In this document: piece by piece, positions 32,453 to 42,836 of the stretch
How the letters are laid out: every line of letters begins with the position of its first letter
How positions within the stretch are numbered: position 1 is the stretch's first letter
Origin: Flectonema sp. DT1601
Taxonomy: Eukaryota; Euglenozoa; Diplonemea; Diplonemida; Diplonemidae
NCBI GenBank assembly: GCA_964019425.1
Contig: OZ025797.1
Location: 62,001-126,000, forward strand
Direction: 5' to 3'
Length of the DNA: 64,000 nt
Notes under the pieces: generated by a model
Seen by the model: the letters and a program-made list of their open reading frames with translations, nothing else
The model's database searches: none
What the model was told of the DNA's origin: nothing
Position numbers and translations under genes: made by a program

Positions 32453-33100
32453 TTACGCAGCTTGCATGGTACGTTCTTCTTTAACTGGTTCCTCGATAGT
32501 AGGATTAGTGGTGTTACTAGTGAGTGGATCGAGATCAGATGTGTTGACGGCGTCAAGTTTTGCTTTTAGGATAGCGGCATCCTTTTCATCTTGTTCCTTT
32601 GCGAGAACCATTAGACTTTCATAAGCTTCTTCATCATCTTCGGGTGAAAGAGACTCAGATAATATTTGATTTATTTCATCTGCTATCGCATAAGCCTCTG
32701 CCGTATCATCCATCAGTTTCTGAGCAGTTTCCACATCCAACTCTTTTTGTAAACTCTGAAGGGTACTAAGTCCTGCCTTCATTGCATTGCTAATTTCTAT
32801 ATTGGCCTGCGCAACCTGAACATCATCAATCATAGTAAGTACATTATCAAGCTGTCCATTTGCTGTAATTATCATTCGTTCTTGCATTTTTTTCCTTCTC
32901 ATTAGTGTGAGTGCTCTGTCTTTCTTTCCTTGTGATAAAAGGATTCTTGCTTGTTTGACTTCTTCCTCGATGACAATTTCCAATCTTTTTTGATAAATTT
33001 CAAGCTTGTCGCGGGCGCCCTTTAACTTCAAGACTGCTATATCGTGGTCATTTACCTTTGAGTCTTTCTTCTTAGAATTCTTCGAAAATAAATTTCCCAT
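32453..33100 (-). CDS. CHMP6: ESCRT-III subunit CHMP6/Vps20
   Basis: 215 residues. It starts MGNLFSK, a myristoylation-type N-terminus like human CHMP6. The basic helical Snf7 core follows (VLKLKGARDKLEIYQKRLEI, then LLSQGKKDRALTLMRRKKMQ). An acidic C-terminal part (LSPEDDEEAYESLMVLA) is where family members carry MIT-interacting helices. Vps20 links ESCRT-II to Snf7 polymers at endosomes. The length is normal. In the sense strand, a T tract of about 20 nt followed by an AT-rich leader with no AG lies before the ATG. Confidence 0.9.
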   Translation of the reverse strand: MGNLFSKNSKKKDSKVNDHDIAVLKLKGARDKLEIYQKRLEIVIEEEVKQARILLSQGKKDRALTLMRRKKMQERMIITANGQLDNVLTMIDDVQVAQANIEISNAMKAGLSTLQSLQKELDVETAQKLMDDTAEAYAIADEINQILSESLSPEDDEEAYESLMVLAKEQDEKDAAILKAKLDAVNTSDLDPLTSNTTNPTIEEPVKEERTMQAA

Positions 33101-33391
33101 TTATTTTATTTTTTTTTGAAGGAAAAAGGAAAAAAAAAAAAAAAAAAAATCCTGCTTAGAAATTGATAATAAGAATTTATTGACAGCGATTTTGACAGTG
33201 GTTGCTCAGTAGTCTGGGCTGCTGTATCACAAACGAGGTATTTTCTGTTCGTACAAATTTTCAATATTGCTATCTCGGAGGCTATTTTTAGTTTTTTTTT
33301 TTTTTTTTTTTTTTGTTCTTTTTTTTTTTTCTGGCAGCAATAACAACATAAAGAAAACAAGAAAAAAAACAGCAAAACATGCGCAGGAAAT

Positions 33392-33718
33392 TAAAAATGT
33401 TTTCACACGATTACGACAATACAATCCCTTGCGGCAATACTAAAGCATAACAGAGACCAATCCGCCTATAAACGGCTGGAGAGTCGTCTGTTACTCTTGG
33501 TACAATCGCTCAATGATAATAAACAAATAGATGTTTTCGAAAAAATGATATCATGCCCCGGAGATGATCGGCTTCTAATTCGAACAAACAGGACAGAAAA
33601 ACAAACGCAACAAGCAGTACACGAACACAGGTCTGGGTCCAACCGGAGAGTTGACGTGCTGCGAGAAATTGCTTCAAAAATAAAGACATGTATAAAGCGC
33701 TGGTCTGATCAAAGCTAA
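33392..33718 (+). CDS. plus-strand ORF candidate
   Basis: A plus-strand reading of about 108 codons without stops lies between the start of CHMP6 and the end of the homoaconitase gene. Its second half is charged and helix-like (AYKRLESRLLLLVQSLNDNK, then DVLREIASKIKTCIKRWSDQ). No ATG occurs until about codon 53; a possible acceptor (TACTAAAGCATAACAG) could start an exon near 33451. The complementary minus frame is also open over part of it. If real, it would be the only plus-strand host gene in the window. Confidence 0.3.
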
Positions 33719-33870
33719 AGGTTAGTTTTCAAAATGAGAATCGCATTCATTCCGTGACAGCTACCCGCTTGATTTACAAAAACAACATAATCCGAGCTTT
33801 CAACCGTATGAGGCATGATTTGCAATCGTTTTATCACCAATTTATATTCAAAATCCCCCCTCGCTACCTA

Positions 33871-35874
33871 TTAGGCAGATGAGAGTCTGTTCTTGACCCA
33901 CCCCTCAAGTCCCCCGGCCAAGCAAATTTCCTGTGCGAACGGACCCAATGGCGCTACCGGAAAGGTTTTTCCATCGAACGATGCCTCACTGTTTCTGAAG
34001 TTGAGCTCAATTTGCTTGTCAGTCTTCAGAGTTAGTGGGGAATCAGGGTAAACTTCACGAAGGTATTCCACAAGAAGAGGCGACTCTAAAGCTGCGAAAC
34101 CGTTATTAAATGCGTTCCTTTTGTATGTCTCTGAAAAGGATCCAGCGATGACTAATGGGATTCCTCTAAACTTCAAACAGGTTGCTGCTTGTTCTCTGCT
34201 GCTGCCACATCCAAAGTTAAAGCCACCAACAATAATATCTCCAGCAGTTACCATCTTACGGAATTCTGGATCGTAGTTTTCCATTACAACGTCTGCCATT
34301 TTCTCAGGGGTGAGGTCGGAGTAAGTGTGAGCCCCTGCGTAGATACCATCAGTGTTTAGGTTGTCTTCCTTACAGAAGACAAGCGTTCCAGCGAGAAGTT
34401 CTTGAAAACCAGGAAGAAGTTCAACAGCACTCTTTGGTTCTTCAGGTAGTGGTTTACCGACTTCAACAGCTGAAGAAGAAGGTTCGGTAAGTAGATTTGG
34501 TGAAGTAATTTTACCTGATGCTGCTGACGCTGCGACAACTGCAGGAGATGCTAAGTAACACTTCGCGTTAGGATGACCCATGCGACCTTTAAAGTTTCTA
34601 TTTGTTGCAGATATTCCAACCTCACCGTCCTCCAAAAGACCAACACCTAATCCAACACATGGACCACAACCTGCTGGAAGAGGTATCGCTCCAGCATTTA
34701 AAAGTGTTTGCCAACTGCCTGCTTCTTCTGCTTCTTCCTGAACTGACACAGATGCTGGAGCGATGTACAGCTCGACGCCGTCTGCTACTTTTCCAATACC
34801 AGCATTTTTAAAAACTGCTGCTGCCGCATCTAAATCAGATGCTCTTGAGTTAGTACAAGATACGATGTATGCTTTATTAATTGGAACTCCTTCATTGTGG
34901 AGTTGACTAACTGGTTTTGAAATTTTAACAGAATTTGGTCCCGAAACTGCAGGAGTGACTTTCGACAGGTCGAGTGTGATCTTTCTGGCGTAGGTAGCTC
35001 CCTCGTCAGGTGACAACAATCCTTCTTCAAGACTCTTCTCGAGTTGAGTTAGACTGTCGTTTGCAAAGTTTGCTGCGGCATCCGGGAATGAGTTGTCTTT
35101 TTTAATATTAATTCTCGACTGTCTAGCTCTCATCCAGTCTATTAAAACATTATCAACTGGGAACAGTCCTACTAACGCACCCCATTCTGTTGTCATATTA
35201 GCGATAGTCAGTCTTTCATCAATAGAGAGCTTCTCGACTCCAGGTCCGGAGAATTCAACGGCGTGGTTGAGGACTTCGTCGTTGCTAATTTCACCGCAGA
35301 GGGTGATGATTACATCTTTTCCGGTACAACCTTCAGGTAATTGTCCAATGAGGTTAACACTCGTTACTGGTGGTACTGTCCACCAAGTTTGACCTGTTGC
35401 CCAGATTGCTGCTGCGTCAGTTCTAACAACTGGAGTTCCTAAGCAACCAACACCACCGTACATGTTAGAGTGACTATCTGAAGCAACTACCATTGATCCT
35501 GGGTAAGCATATCCATTCTCAACCATTATCTGATGAGCAATTCCTTTCCCTGCTCCACTGAATCTAACTCCGTGTTTTAACGCAAATTTCTCAATCGAAT
35601 CGTACTTTGTGAGGTTCTTCTCTGTTTTATTCTGAACGTCGTGATCAATACCGAAAAATGGTTGACGAGAATCATGAAACGTCGGTTCACCCTTCGTGAA
35701 TAATCCTTCGAACTTTGGCATCACCGCCGCAGTGTTATCGTGAGTCATAACTCGATGTGGTTTAATTGAAACAAAACTCCCTGACTTAGTCACATTCGCC
35801 GGAGGTAGGGGCTTCCCCGCTCCATCGACCACATGTCGCTGGACAATTTTCTCAACAAGATTTTGACACCTCAT
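33871..35874 (-). CDS. LYS4: homoaconitase (alpha-aminoadipate lysine pathway)
   Basis: 667 residues. An aconitase-family [4Fe-4S] enzyme that converts homocitrate to homoisocitrate. The sequence follows fungal homoaconitases closely: MTHDNT, DHDVQNKTEKNLTKY, GYAYPGSMVVASDSHSNMYG, GCLGTPVVRTDAAAIWATGQ, and TIANMTTEWGALVGLFP. Cluster-binding Cys lie in VSCTNSRASD and PAGCGPCVGLG. GCGSSREQAA in the C-terminal domain supplies the substrate-binding Ser/Arg. Both aconitase domains are in one chain, unlike prokaryotic split forms. No obvious mitochondrial targeting peptide precedes EKIVQRH; either a 5' exon is missing or the enzyme is not imported. The pathway is known from fungi and euglenids. Confidence 0.92.
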   Translation of the reverse strand: MRCQNLVEKIVQRHVVDGAGKPLPPANVTKSGSFVSIKPHRVMTHDNTAAVMPKFEGLFTKGEPTFHDSRQPFFGIDHDVQNKTEKNLTKYDSIEKFALKHGVRFSGAGKGIAHQIMVENGYAYPGSMVVASDSHSNMYGGVGCLGTPVVRTDAAAIWATGQTWWTVPPVTSVNLIGQLPEGCTGKDVIITLCGEISNDEVLNHAVEFSGPGVEKLSIDERLTIANMTTEWGALVGLFPVDNVLIDWMRARQSRINIKKDNSFPDAAANFANDSLTQLEKSLEEGLLSPDEGATYARKITLDLSKVTPAVSGPNSVKISKPVSQLHNEGVPINKAYIVSCTNSRASDLDAAAAVFKNAGIGKVADGVELYIAPASVSVQEEAEEAGSWQTLLNAGAIPLPAGCGPCVGLGVGLLEDGEVGISATNRNFKGRMGHPNAKCYLASPAVVAASAASGKITSPNLLTEPSSSAVEVGKPLPEEPKSAVELLPGFQELLAGTLVFCKEDNLNTDGIYAGAHTYSDLTPEKMADVVMENYDPEFRKMVTAGDIIVGGFNFGCGSSREQAATCLKFRGIPLVIAGSFSETYKRNAFNNGFAALESPLLVEYLREVYPDSPLTLKTDKQIELNFRNSEASFDGKTFPVAPLGPFAQEICLAGGLEGWVKNRLSSA

Positions 35875-36344
35875 GGTTTTTTTATTATTCGTATTTCTTA
35901 TTCTTTTTAATTAATAGTGTTATAAGGAAAATATTTTTTTCTTTGAAACTTTAAAAAAAAAAAAAGGGAATCCAATTTCTTCATGACATTCGTTGTTGTT
36001 GTTGTTACAAAAAAAAGTGATCTGTTAGGAAGAAATTATTACAATATTATTTTATATGAGAAAAAAAACAAAACATTGCAAAACCTCATTTTTAAAAGAA
36101 ACATGAAAAAAGAAAAAAACAGAATTGGACGAAGAGATAATTAGAAATGAAAAAAAAAACAGGGGGGAGGGAATGCAAAAAATTGAGCGAAGAAAAAGAA
36201 AACTGCGCTTACTCTTAATAGCCGCACGCAATCTGTAAATATTTTTAAACCTGTAAAGTGGTTCTTAATAGCCATCTTACTGACTTTGGTAACAGAGTAC
36301 CAGGGGTAACGAATCTTCCACAAAGCTCTTATGTAGGGTCAAGT
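35875..36344. other. intergenic
   Basis: AT-rich spacer with short homopolymers. No gene was seen. Confidence 0.5.
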
Positions 36345-36872
36345 TTACCAAGTGTCTTCACTCTGTGATATTTATTATTATAGTGGTTTAGTGTCAGTGA
36401 AGAGTACTGCTTTATAAACTAACTAAAGACATACCTTCTTACCTCTCGACATGAAGAACGCGAAGGAACTTACTGAAATTAGAAGTGTTTGTATTAAGTT
36501 TGCTATGCCGGGGTATTCTAAATCACCACCTCCACTGCTGTAGTCAGTAATTAGAAAGACAACAGCTATAGTAATAGCACCAAACATGATGAGAACGCTG
36601 AAGAAGAACCAGCCTTTGTTCATTCCGACTTCACGTTCATCATACATGCCGCTGTCCTCAGAGAGGTGTTGTGGAGTAATTAAATTCATGAAGAAGAATG
36701 CGACCGTCGCTACTAAACCAGGAGCCCAATCTTTTGAGTGTTGGTGTCCTGGATTGTGTCTCGCAATTACAAATCCATCGGCGAACATAATCCAACCTCC
36801 GGCAAAAAACACACCCGACATTAGCGCGATAAGATATCTCTTATCGAACCTATCATCATCCATGTTCATCAT
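36345..36872 (-). CDS. TMEM50: TMEM50-family membrane protein, two exons
   Basis: Four hydrophobic segments match TMEM50A/B (UPF0220). LIALMSGVFFAGGWIMFADG parallels the human N-terminal helix, and a conserved YPGIANLIQTLLISVSSFAF precedes the C-terminus. The first exon is 36872-36435. Read through, it ends in VCL and a stop, but a GTATGT donor and a TATCACAG acceptor define a 72-nt intron (36363-36434). Exon 2 (36362-36345) then adds SEDTW and a stop, matching the TEDLWQ ending of human TMEM50. Total is 151 residues. TMEM50 proteins are ER/Golgi membrane proteins with poorly known roles. Confidence 0.88.
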
Positions 36873-36914
36873 TTTGTAAGTGTTGTTATTATAGACACCT
36901 GTTGTTTGTTGGAA

Positions 36915-37689
36915 TTACATATTGCTAGTCTCTGTCACTTTTACTGTTGCTGTTTCCTCCTATTGAAATGAATTGTGGTAGTAATCGAAAAAATTGAATT
37001 ATTTTTATAATTTTTTTTTTTAAAGTAAACCATAAAACTGAAGACTCCAAATAATCAAAAATCGTAAAACTCCCTTCTTTTTTTTTTTTTTTTTTTAAAA
37101 CTTTTTTTTGGTTTGTTTCTTTGTGTGTTTGAGAAAACAGGTTGCGGGAAAATACCAAAGATTAACTTAACCACATGGTCACACCTTTCAACTTGTGTCT
37201 AACGTACTTACAAGAGGAACATTTACTCACAACCAGCATAGACGCTGAAACGATAGCTGTAACGGAAACAAACTAAAGGAGAAAGAGGAAAGAAATAAAC
37301 GATTAGGGGATATTGTATCGAAGTTAACTAGTAATTTATGATACAGTGACTAAAGGAAAAAAAAAACAAACAATTAGAAGGGGGAAAGAAAGAAAAGCGG
37401 TATTGCTACCGCAAGTGGGCACATATGACTTTAGGAACAGCGTTTCAATTTTTTTTTAAAATATATATGTGAGCGGAAGAATTCATCCAAAAAAGGTTGC
37501 AACTTCTAAAAAACAAGTAAAACACCCTAAGAAATAAGACTCAAAAAAAGCGGAATCAACTACATGAAAGCGTTGCTGATATGACTGCAAAGGCTCCTCA
37601 TGCAGACGTCGATTCCAGCAGAAAAGAAAAAAGAAGAAGAAAAAAAAAGCACTACACCACTTCATCACATTCCGCTGATAATTAAAATC
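36915..37689 (-). CDS. intron-split membrane protein candidate
   Basis: Blocks with strong splice edges lie upstream of TMEM50. 37272-37212 (61 nt) follows TTTCTTTCCTCTTTCTCCTTTAG and ends at GTAAGTACG; it reads FVSVTAIVSASMLVVSKCSS, a membrane helix. 36949-36915 reads TVKVTETSNM and stop, in matching phase from a GAAACAG acceptor. Further upstream, 37505-37431 follows TTGTTTTTTAG (KLQPFLDEFFRSHIYF). 37596-37564 reads EPLQSYQQRFH. 37689-37658 follows TTTATTTTTTAG (DFNYQRNVMK). Frames of the upstream blocks are not settled. The gene ends 43 nt before the TMEM50 start. Confidence 0.45.
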
Positions 37690-38667
37690 CTAAAAAATAA
37701 AACGAATCGAAGTAATTAGGAAGTCGAACGAATGAAGATAAATTTGAGGGGAACATTAGTATAGATTTACGTGAAAAGCGAGAAAAAAGAAAATAACGAA
37801 AAATCATCGATTGTGAGTTAATCTCATATTAATAGAGTGACTAAATACTTTGATGTGTTCATCATATTTTATAATGAACCGTTTGTGACCAAGTGATTTG
37901 CATTATCAACTTGGTACCCATTACAGCTTATTATTAATTTGAAGATTCTCTCCAGGACTAGTTGGGAGAATGAATCATATTAATCGATTCTACGCTAAAC
38001 AAAAAAAAAAAAATACTTTTTTTTTTTTCTTTAGCTAATCGCTTGTTATTCTAACAGCAAAGAAAAAAACAAAAGAAGAAAAAAGAAATCCACACACACA
38101 ACAATACGAAAACAAACATAACATAATATAGATATAGGAGGGGGGGTTCACATACACAGCAATAACGATTATAAATAACTGTTTCTCATCAGCAGTTGAT
38201 AGAGTTAGTTATTAAGTGAGGGGGGATGAAGAAAACACGATTTTATACTTGCCTCCCATTGTCTGATTGCTTAACCAATAATAGATATCGTTCGCTTCTC
38301 AGAAGGGACCAACTTCCCCAAGTGAAATATCAGGTGGGAGTAGAGACAGCTTTACTTCACGTTAAAGAAAACTAAAGTCACAGACCGATAACGATCAAAA
38401 GCTTGCAAACGCAAACCGCAAAAAAACAGATTAGCAGCCTTGGGAGACAATACACACTTTTTTTTTTTTTTTTTTAAAAACCTACAAATGCTCACGATGT
38501 CACCACCAAGTTTGGTACAAACACTTGGTTTGATAGTTTCTTGTGACAAAGAAAATCACCACTAGTGAAAAGAAAACCTTCACTCGTCTACCGAACTCAG
38601 GTCATGTGAAATAAGCAAAACAAAGTAACTTCATTTCTTTTATAAATAAAATGATATCATCACGTGC
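37690..38667. other. intergenic, possibly more 5' exons
   Basis: AT-rich, with A/T runs near 38000-38030 and 38459-38475. A short block near 38170-38195 ends at GTATGTGAAC, and another near 38260 (ATGGGAGGCAA then GTATAA) could be a first exon of the split gene downstream. Not resolved. Confidence 0.3.
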
Positions 38668-40206
38668 TTATTGAGGTTGTGGAACTGGTGATGGTGCTGT
38701 CGCAGGTCTCATAACTTCCCCAACTTCTGAAGAATCACCCAGAGATCCTTGATATACTTTCTTATCTGTTCCTAAGATTCTGGTGCGGACCTGTAATTTC
38801 TCATTTTTAGGAGGAGATGGCGTACTCGGAGGTCCCGTTTCTTTAACAACAACTTGAACTATTTCACTCTGCCTTGAATCAGCTGTTTTAGGACGACGAC
38901 TAGGACTAGGAACTCTACTTGACCACTCAAGGTATGCTTTACTTGTTGGTGATGACACTAATACAGTTCCTGGAGGGAAAACTCTTGATGGACCTGGAAC
39001 AAGTATATCTTCATGTTTATCAGCGGGTCCTTTACAAGATAAACATTTATATCTAAGTAAACCAGTACCATCATCACTATGATGGAAGTTAATACTCGTA
39101 CGATGTTCTACTTCTGCAGAAGCTTGTCTGGATGCTTTATGAAGCTCTGAACGATTAGCCTTTAGTCGTTCTACTCTGTTGTACTGGTCTTCAAGTATTT
39201 GTAATCTGTCACTTACTTCTCCGTATGGAAATCTATTTTGTTTTTGTAATTGTATTTGTTGTTGTAGACTTCTTGCTTCATTCTCAAGTCCTGAGATCCT
39301 TTCTCTAACGCCATTTATGTCTACGAGAGTGACTGATGGTTGGGTTTCCTTTTCTCCCTCGTCAGAAACATCTTCGAATTGAACTCGTTTTGTCTTCTCA
39401 GAGTCTTCTCCATAATCAGACCTGACTCCAGTACCGTGTGGATGGTGTCCTTCATGAGTCGAATAGGCTGAGTGGTCTCCGTATCCTACATGTTGGTGTC
39501 CTGCATTTTGATTTCCTCCATGTTCTCCGTGTGTTTGGTGTGATCCTTTCAGTGCAAACTTATCATTAAAACTTTTTGTAAGTTTTTCCAATTCATTGAT
39601 ACGATTCTCTAAACCATTATCAGTTTTAGGTCGGAAGGTTTGAACAGGCGTCTGTGGTCGCAAAGAAAATCGCGAGTTGAGTTCATCAATTTGTGACTGC
39701 AGAGGATCAGCTAGTTTTGTAAAAGAAGGAAGATCATGAAGAGCTTTAACACGAAATGATTGTTGAGATTGGACAGCAGTATGAGCGTCATCTTTTGATA
39801 AATCAAATAATGAATACAAGTCTGATAGTGCTTGTGTGTCAAGGTTTGGTTCATCAATTTTTAATTCAACTTCGCGTATCCTTCCCTCTACAGTTTCTAT
39901 GTCTTTATCAGTTACCTGTCTTTCAGCATCAATCATGGTTCTTACTGCTGATTTGGTACAGTACATGTCGTCAGACATTTCTCTCTTACGCATTGCTTCT
40001 TCCAAACCTAACATACCTTCCTGCAGTGCAGTGATGTCTCTTTCAACTCCTTCTATTCGATCGTTAGCGAAGTTCAGTCTCTTGATTTCACTGTCTTGAA
40101 ATTCTAATTTCTTTAAAATACCAGACACCACACTGTGGAGGTATGAAGTCTGTACCGGAACCAACTCCGTAGAGAGAGTGTCCGCAGAAGGTAGCTCAAA
40201 ATCCAT
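38668..40206 (-). CDS. coiled-coil protein with His-rich linker, 512 aa
   Basis: Residues 1-230 and 300-380 are predicted coiled coil (for example RISGLENEARSLQQQIQLQK). Between them is a Gly/His-rich linker (GYGDHSAYSTHEGHHPHGTG). A CxxC-containing stretch (LLRYKCLSCKGPAD) could bind a metal ion. The C-terminal 130 residues are Pro/Ser-rich and disordered. No family was recognised; a cytoskeletal or centrosomal role is only a guess. The ATG at 40206 is preceded by CCTTTTTATTATTTAG, an acceptor-like site about 20 nt upstream. Confidence 0.75.
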   Translation of the reverse strand: MDFELPSADTLSTELVPVQTSYLHSVVSGILKKLEFQDSEIKRLNFANDRIEGVERDITALQEGMLGLEEAMRKREMSDDMYCTKSAVRTMIDAERQVTDKDIETVEGRIREVELKIDEPNLDTQALSDLYSLFDLSKDDAHTAVQSQQSFRVKALHDLPSFTKLADPLQSQIDELNSRFSLRPQTPVQTFRPKTDNGLENRINELEKLTKSFNDKFALKGSHQTHGEHGGNQNAGHQHVGYGDHSAYSTHEGHHPHGTGVRSDYGEDSEKTKRVQFEDVSDEGEKETQPSVTLVDINGVRERISGLENEARSLQQQIQLQKQNRFPYGEVSDRLQILEDQYNRVERLKANRSELHKASRQASAEVEHRTSINFHHSDDGTGLLRYKCLSCKGPADKHEDILVPGPSRVFPPGTVLVSSPTSKAYLEWSSRVPSPSRRPKTADSRQSEIVQVVVKETGPPSTPSPPKNEKLQVRTRILGTDKKVYQGSLGDSSEVGEVMRPATAPSPVPQPQ

Positions 40207-40373
40207 ATTACAGCAACTATTGATTACCTAAATAATAAAAAGGATGAGTAGAATGTTGTTTATACAAATAGTCAGCAGCTTACCTCTCCTTGAAACCACA
40301 CCAAACATCCAATTTTGTTTAATTACCCTAATTACCCTTGGTAGGAAATAACGTTACTAAAACACAACAAAAC

Positions 40374-40404
<31 letters not shown>

Positions 40405-40658
40405 GGGTGATTTCCACAGCGAAAAACTCCCCTGGGATTGTTCCCACAGAGACTTATCGATAGTGGTGACTACTCGTGTAATCGATGCGAAATTATTTAT
40501 TATTAATACGAAAAGGAAGCATATCTACCATAACAAAATAAGGAACGGGAAATGCGGGTATTTTTTTTTTTTTATTACCCCAAAACTCACATTAGGAACA
40601 ACCCAGTAAGCAAACAATTCATCACAAAAAAAAAAAAAAGAGGCAATTTTCATGCTCT
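40207..40658. other. intergenic
   Basis: Contains a long A run (about 40374-40402) and a T run (40560-40573). No gene was seen. Confidence 0.5.
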
Positions 40659-42295
40659 CTACAGAGACGGAACACATGGCAGTGTTGGAACATCAGGAGC
40701 AGTTATCCAATTAAATGCTGTTATGGCAGTGACTAGAACTGACATGACTACCCCGCAGTACGCAATAACCATATCAGCCTTGGGTGATGATCCAATTATT
40801 CCATTATGAATCAAAGCAGGTAGTACGAATCCCATTGGAACCCCAGCCAATCCTCCTATGATCGCTACAATGTAGTGTAAGTAACTACGTGTAGCTGTCG
40901 CAAACCCAGCTAGTGACATTAATATAAACGATCGAAGAACGTTCTTTGTCCACTTAGCGGTATCGTTATGCTTACCGCTAGGAATCTGTAAGATTTTTTC
41001 AATCACACGATATGCTGGAAAGGCTTGTAAAGGAAGACTACAGAGAATTGCGATTATATAAAGAAATGAAACCATGTGAGATACCGCACCGTGAGCTCCT
41101 ATTGAAATTAAGACGTTTTGCTCAACAGTATCACCAAAGGCAAGCAATCCCAGTAAACCAACCAACACGTACACAAAACAAACGACTATAGTTGCAGTTG
41201 TTAACACGGATTTAAAGTGATCAGGGTGTTGCATACATTCTTTAATGGGAATCATGCAAGCGACACCCTCATAAGATAATACAGAGGTACCAATAAACAA
41301 AGGCGCCGTGTTTGGTTTAAAAGCATCAACCCTCTGAATCCCATGAATTGATATCACCTGCAGACAACTACAAACTACTAAAACAAGTCCACTAACGATA
41401 CACAGATCAGCTATAGTCGCAGCGAGGGCAAGTGATCTTAAATTTCTTAGAAATGATATTGGCAATTGTAATAAAGCATTAATATAAATAACAACAGTTG
41501 GGTCCAGCTGTAGACTGCAATTACTAAAATCAGCCACTAACGCAATAAGTGTATCAGTAACGAATATAAAGTACGACACGACTAAACCAAACTGAAAAAG
41601 TATCAAAGACATCTGTACGGCTATTCTGCCGTTGCGACCTGTTTTTTTTTTTTTTTTTTTTGTTCCCCATAACACCAAGCAAGAAGCAGATAAAACCTGA
41701 TCGTAGACCGACGCAGAGGGAAATAAAAGGATTGAAATAAAATACCTAGAGCCCTCTCTCCAAGTTCCGCAAAAGATAATGCTCCAGCTTCATCTCTCGC
41801 TGATAGTAAGAGTAGTATACAGTTGGCTGTAACTGCGGCTGTTAGAAGTTGAAACACACATGAGAATAAGGATCCTCCATCAGCGAATGCTCGAGGTAAA
41901 AACAAAACACCTGACCCGACTATTGATTTAAGCATCGTAAAGAATGCCTGATAATCTGTTGTAAGTTTATCTGCTGAGAGTTGAGTAGTGAGTGGTGTTG
42001 TTTCTGAGATGTAGTCAGAGTCTTCTTCTTCGAGATTCTCACCAGCATATCTCATTAAAATATCTGACATTTGATGACGTGTTGTCCGCTTTGATAAGTG
42101 AGCTCTTCTCATACCCCCAGGCATCTTTATTGTTTCTCTTAAATGATCAACTCCAAAATGATCAGTCTGTTCATGTCTAGCTGTCTGTGTTCTTCCTCTC
42201 TCTTTATTCTCACGCGATATCGCTCTGTAAACTCCATGTGTTATATCGCCACCGCTGGTTTGTAATGCAGTTTCAGCAGCCTCATCCGGATCCAT
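40659..42295 (-). CDS. AAAP-family amino-acid transporter, two exons
   Basis: Exon 1 (42295-41746) and exon 2 (41638-40659) join in phase (ERAL then GRNGRIAV) across a 107-nt intron with GTATTT and an acceptor made of about 20 A followed by CAG. The product is about 509 residues: a polar N-terminal tail of about 110, then about ten membrane helices. SIVGSGVLFLPRAFADGG is the first helix, typical of AVT3/SLC36-type carriers. GTSVLSYEGVACMIPIKECM matches the sixth-helix signature, and the helix pattern continues to the end. Proton-coupled amino-acid transport at a vacuolar or endosomal membrane is likely. Each exon alone would read a poly-Lys artefact across the A run, which supports the intron. 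Confidence 0.9.
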
Positions 42296-42836
42296 TATCT
42301 CCTTTTATTCTGTTTTTTGATGAAACAAGTTAGTATAATTAAACGATAAAGACAGACCTTCTTGCTGACTAGTAGTGATTCAGATCTCATTGCACCGTTA
42401 AAATTAATTTAATAAATTATTTTAAAAAGGAAAAAAAAAAAAAAAAAAAAAACACACAAGATCTCAACACAATCTGAAATCTGGAACACAATACCATTTT
42501 CTATAGATACAAGTACACAAATAATTTAATGCCGTGTTGCATAATTCTACTTATGGAAGGGGAGGAAAAAAAAATACGAAGAATTCTGTTTTGCTTCTTC
42601 TTTTTCTTTTTTTTTTTTCCTTCCCCCATACAGTAATTATGCCTCCGTTGCACACACAGGTTTTTTTGAACTAAAAATCGTTCGAATACAGGGAAGGGGA
42701 AAAAATAAAAAAAATAAATACAAACAAAAGAAATCGTTGGGAACGTAACTAATTAAAAGCACTTTTTTATTTATTTTTTTTTTTTTTTAAAAAAGTCTTT
42801 GAAAAAGTCATGTGAACCAAGACGGAAGCAACTTCG
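42296..42836. other. intergenic
   Basis: Homopolymer-rich (A run about 42430-42451, T runs about 42606-42620 and 42770-42788). No gene was seen. Confidence 0.5.
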
